A stretch of 64,000 bases of DNA. Origin: Algibacter pectinivorans (GTDB taxonomy: Bacteria; Bacteroidota; Bacteroidia; Flavobacteriales; Flavobacteriaceae). The DNA lies in assembly GCF_900112595.1 (NCBI RefSeq), contig NZ_FOMI01000004.1:62001-126000 (forward strand), given 5' to 3'. Under the pieces are notes generated by a model that searched no databases, had not been told where the DNA came from, and saw only the letters and a program-made list of their open reading frames with translations. Positions 61,122-64,000 of this stretch are shown here, piece by piece; the stretch's first letter is position 1, and each line of letters opens with the position of its first letter. Made by a program: the position numbers and the translations under genes.

Positions 61122-63212
61122 TTAAAAATCTTGAGCTTGAATGGCGGTTATAATTACGGTGCTATAAATATCGTCGGCAGTACAACCTCTACTTAAATCG
61201 TTTACAGGTTTGTTTAAACCTTGTAGCATTGGGCCAATAGCTAAAGCTCCTGTTTCTCGTTGTACCGCTTTGTAAGTGTTGTTACCTGTATTTAAATCTG
61301 GAAAAATTAAAACGCTTGCTTGTCCTGCAACTTCCGAGTCTGGTAATTTACTTTTACCAATACGCATATCTACTGCGGCATCGTATTGAATAGGCCCTTC
61401 AATTTTTAAGTCTGGAGCCTTTGCTTTTGCAATTTCTGTAGCTTTTCTAACGCGTTCTACATCTTCACCTTTACCAGAAGCACCAGATGAATACGACAAC
61501 ATTGCAACCTTAGGTTCTACGCCAAAATCTTTAGCAGTTTTGGCAGATGAAATGGCTATTTCGGCTAGTTGCTCTGCATTTGGGTTTGGGTTAATAGCAC
61601 AATCTCCAAAAATGGAAACGCGGTCTTCTAAACACATAAAGAATACTGAAGAGACAATATTTACGCCGGGTTTAGTTTTTATAAATTGCAACGCAGGACG
61701 CAAGGTATGTGCTGTAGTATGAATGGCTCCCGAAACCATACCATCGGCATGTCCTTTATAAATCATCATGGTTGCAAAATACGACACATCGGACATGGCA
61801 TCTCGAGCCATATCTAAGTTAACGTTTTTATGTTTTCTTAGCTCATAAAACGTATTTACATAGTCCTTAAAGTGCGGTGAGTTTTGAGGGAAAACAATAT
61901 TAACGTCTTCTATGTTTAACGGTATATCGTAACGTATAAGGCGTTCGCGTATTTTATCTTCCTCGCCAATTAAAGTTAAATCGACCACACGAGCATCAAT
62001 TAAACGGGCTGCTGCACGTAAAATACGTTCGTCGTAGCCTTCGGGTAAAACTATATGTTTTTTATCTTTTAATGCACGCTGCAGTAAATTGTACTGAAAC
62101 ATTCTTGGGGTGAAAATACCAGATTCAAAAGTAACTAAGTCCTCAGCTAATTTTTCTGTGGCTACATGTTTTTCAAAAGTAGCAATAGAAGTTTCAATTT
62201 TTTCGGTGTTTTCGGCATAAATTCTAGAACGTATTTTACCTATTGTATTGGTTACATAAAAGGTTCCCGCTTTAACGCTAATAATAGGCACAACACTAGA
62301 TAATCCCTCAATTAATTTCAGAATAGGTTCTTCTGGAATTAAACCACCTGTTAAAATAATACCTGATATTTTTGGGTAATTTTTAGAGATGTTGGCTTGT
62401 AGCGCCCCTAAAATAATATCTGCTCTATCACCAGGTGTAATTACTAAGGAGTTTTCCTTTAAATGCGTTAGGTAGTTACGTAGCTGCATTGCTCCCACGC
62501 TAAAATTTTCGGCTTGGTTATTTATCATATCCTCACCAAAAAGAATGGTGCCATCAAGTTTTTTAGAAATTTCCTTAATGGTTGGGCTTGCTAAACTTTT
62601 AATTTTTGGGATAACCGTAATATCGGTTCCACTATTAATTCTAGCTTTTAAAAGCGATTTTAAAGTGCTAACATCGTTAGGGTTAATTTTATTGGTCATT
62701 AAAGACAGCACTTCAACTTCTCCTTTAAAGGTATCGTGAGCTAATTGTACATTATCTACGATTTCCGATAAAGATTTCCCATCACCTTGCGAAACAATGA
62801 TGGCTGGTAATCCTAAGTTTTTAGATATAAGAAGGTTAATGTCTAATTCTAAACTCGAGTTTTCATGCGAAAAATCGGTGCCCTCAACCAAAACAAAATC
62901 AAAGTGGTCTTCTAGGTATTTATATTTTTTTATGATTTCGTCAATAACATCGCCCGATTTTCCTTTGTTGTATAAATCTAAAACCTGGCTTCTGGTGTAA
63001 GCAAAGGTTTTTTTATAATTAATATCAAGTTCAAAATAGGAAATCACAGTATTTATATGATTATCCATTTCACCGGCTTTTGTGTCTTCAATAATTGGTC
63101 TAAAGTATCCTACTTTGGCCGTTTTACCGAGTAGCATACGCATTAAACCAAGTACAACAACCGATTTGCCGCTATTGGGTTCGATAGTTGCTACATAAAT
63201 TCCTTTGCTCAT
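61122..63212 (-). CDS. pta: Phosphate acetyltransferase, long form with N-terminal P-loop domain
   Basis: 696 residues. The N-terminal part (about 1-215) is BioD/CobQ-like with a P-loop IEPNSGKSVVVLGL, then a DRTGG domain (about 220-330), then the catalytic PTA domain (from about 375: LKDKKHIVLPEGYDERILRAA, ASGKGEDVERVRKAT, FPDLNTGNNTYKAVQRETGA). It converts acetyl-CoA and phosphate to acetyl phosphate. The long form is usually subject to allosteric control through the N-terminal domains. A -7-like box (CAAAAATA on the plus strand, 63304-63311) lies upstream. Confidence 0.96.
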   Translation of the reverse strand: MSKGIYVATIEPNSGKSVVVLGLMRMLLGKTAKVGYFRPIIEDTKAGEMDNHINTVISYFELDINYKKTFAYTRSQVLDLYNKGKSGDVIDEIIKKYKYLEDHFDFVLVEGTDFSHENSSLELDINLLISKNLGLPAIIVSQGDGKSLSEIVDNVQLAHDTFKGEVEVLSLMTNKINPNDVSTLKSLLKARINSGTDITVIPKIKSLASPTIKEISKKLDGTILFGEDMINNQAENFSVGAMQLRNYLTHLKENSLVITPGDRADIILGALQANISKNYPKISGIILTGGLIPEEPILKLIEGLSSVVPIISVKAGTFYVTNTIGKIRSRIYAENTEKIETSIATFEKHVATEKLAEDLVTFESGIFTPRMFQYNLLQRALKDKKHIVLPEGYDERILRAAARLIDARVVDLTLIGEEDKIRERLIRYDIPLNIEDVNIVFPQNSPHFKDYVNTFYELRKHKNVNLDMARDAMSDVSYFATMMIYKGHADGMVSGAIHTTAHTLRPALQFIKTKPGVNIVSSVFFMCLEDRVSIFGDCAINPNPNAEQLAEIAISSAKTAKDFGVEPKVAMLSYSSGASGKGEDVERVRKATEIAKAKAPDLKIEGPIQYDAAVDMRIGKSKLPDSEVAGQASVLIFPDLNTGNNTYKAVQRETGALAIGPMLQGLNKPVNDLSRGCTADDIYSTVIITAIQAQDF

Positions 63213-63332
63213 TGTATTAGTTTATGGTTTAAAAAATACTAGAATGCGCCTTGTAGGGCTCTAATATTTAAAATCATTTTATTTTTTAATATGGTCTTGC
63301 AACAAAAATAAAACTTGGATACCTTTTTAAAG

Positions 63333-63362
63333 ATGATAATTATCATGTATTGGTTAACCAAT
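63333..63362. repeat. Two adjacent perfect 14-bp palindromes upstream of pta
   Basis: ATGATAATTATCAT (about 63333-63346) and ATTGGTTAACCAAT (about 63349-63362), separated by two bases. They lie about 120 bases upstream of pta and 49 bases past the gldA 3' end. Perfect symmetry suits homodimer-binding operators; positions are accurate to about one base. Confidence 0.5.
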
Positions 63363-63410
63363 TTTAAAAATAAAGTAGGAATATATTATTTATTTATGAA
63401 ATAACAGGTG

Positions 63411-64000
63411 TTATACACTGGTTAATTCTCTAAATAAGGTTTCTAAACTGGTGTTTTTTTGATTAAGCTGAAGGATTTTTAACTCGTTGTCATGGGCAAA
63501 ATCAAATACGTACGAGCGCATATCTTCTGAGGTTTTAAAAGTGATTTCGTAAACAAAATCATAGGTGTTTACCACTTTACTAACCTTTGGTAATTTTAGT
63601 AAAAAAGCGTCTTCAACACGGTAATCAAACTCTACAATAACCACTTGTTCCTTTTCGTCGCGTAGGTCTTTTAATTTTTTATCTGCTACTATTTCGCCTT
63701 TATTAATAATAATAACACGGTCGCACATGGCTTCAACCTCTTGCATTATATGTGTAGAAAGAAATACAGTTTTGGTGGTGCCTATAGATTTTATAAGGTT
63801 TCTAATATCTACTAATTGGTTTGGGTCTAAACCGGTTGTTGGTTCGTCTAAAATTAAAACTTCTGGATCGTGCAGTAAGGCATTAGCTAAACCTACTCGT
63901 TGCCGATACCCTTTAGATAGCTCTCCAATTTTTTTGTGAGCTTCTGGTGTTAGGCCAGTTAATTCAATGACTTCATCTATACGGTTTTTGCTAACACCAT
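63411..64000 (-). CDS. gldA: Gliding-motility ABC transporter ATP-binding protein, 5' end beyond window
   Basis: The minus-strand frame is open to base 64000, so the N-terminus with the Walker A motif is outside; about 196 C-terminal residues are visible. ABC signature LSKGYRQRVGLANAL, Walker B plus D-loop VLILDEPTTGLDPNQ, H-loop STHIMQEVEAMCDRV are all present, and the C-terminal segment matches GldA, the ATPase of the gliding/secretion-related ABC transporter of Flavobacteriia. An internal ATG at 63746 is not the real start. Confidence 0.9.
   Translation of the reverse strand, partial: GVSKNRIDEVIELTGLTPEAHKKIGELSKGYRQRVGLANALLHDPEVLILDEPTTGLDPNQLVDIRNLIKSIGTTKTVFLSTHIMQEVEAMCDRVIIINKGEIVADKKLKDLRDEKEQVVIVEFDYRVEDAFLLKLPKVSKVVNTYDFVYEITFKTSEDMRSYVFDFAHDNELKILQLNQKNTSLETLFRELTSV

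Noticed and set aside
63411-63746. A 111-codon stand-alone gene
   Set aside because: The frame is open upstream to the window edge with ABC signature and Walker B; this is the 3' part of gldA and the ATG is internal.
1-64000. tRNA, rRNA, CRISPR arrays, prophage or transposase genes
   Set aside because: Gaps were read for cloverleaf ends, CCA-like tails, regular spaced repeats and transposase motifs; none was seen. Repeats present are palindromic families, not CRISPR.

Overview
The window is chromosomal DNA from a member of the Bacteroidota, almost certainly a marine-type Flavobacteriaceae. The evidence is low GC, TAnnTTTG promoter -7 elements, TonB-dependent receptors with an N-terminal carboxypeptidase-regulatory-like domain, gliding-motility gldA, an arginine pathway of the N-succinyl-ornithine type, and intergenic palindromic repeats. 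No rRNA, tRNA, CRISPR array, phage or transposase gene was seen. Nearly all of the window is core amino-acid and sulfur metabolism.

Layout: 1-4.4 kb holds the end of ilvC, then ilvA and a gapN-like dehydrogenase. 4.5-8.6 kb holds an azurin lipoprotein, a convergent TonB-dependent receptor and a TMEM220-like membrane protein. 9.2-13.3 kb is a four-gene operon (Gfo/Idh/MocA oxidoreductase, TIM-barrel isomerase, DUF1080 lipoprotein, ThuA-like protein) that looks like a keto-sugar/glycoside pathway. 13.5-25.7 kb is a contiguous arginine plus proline cluster (GNAT, argG, argC, proC, argD, proA, proB, GNAT, argF', argB, argE, argH). It is preceded by a strong promoter and an unusually structured RNA of about 205 nt that overlaps a possible 30-codon leader ORF. 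25.8-27.9 kb holds an SLC10A7-like transporter and an esterase. 28-30.4 kb is leuAB on the minus strand.

32.3-38.8 kb is a methionine locus behind a SAM-I riboswitch: metY, a three-domain MetX-aspartokinase-homoserine dehydrogenase fusion, and a metZ-like gene. 39.2-41.4 kb holds a lamin-tail lipoprotein and a small Omp85-like protein. 41.4-51.7 kb is assimilatory sulfate reduction and cysteine synthesis: an Rrf2 regulator, DUF2061, cysH, cysD, cysN, a cysI-HEPN fusion, cobA, a CysG-like dehydrogenase, a ferredoxin-NADP reductase, cysE and cysM. 52.1-58.1 kb is a second SAM-I riboswitch followed by a split metH (with an ABM-domain gene and a four-helix-bundle gene between the halves), a small protein and metF. 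The window closes with a PagL-like lipid A deacylase, a GIN-domain lipoprotein, ackA-pta (minus) and the 3' part of gldA (minus).

Sulfate is reduced to sulfide by the cys operon. Sulfide is fixed onto O-acetylserine (cysE/cysM) or O-acetylhomoserine (MetX domain plus MetY/MetZ). Homocysteine is methylated by the split MetH with methyl-THF from MetF. The SAM riboswitches and the Rrf2 regulator are the visible controls.

The intergenic spaces carry two repeat families. Family A (6 copies, about 85-130 bp) has complementary ends that covary between copies and variable nested hairpins inside. Family B (9 copies, about 30 bp) is a near-perfect palindrome. With the structured RNA ahead of the arginine cluster, these are the least explained parts of the window.
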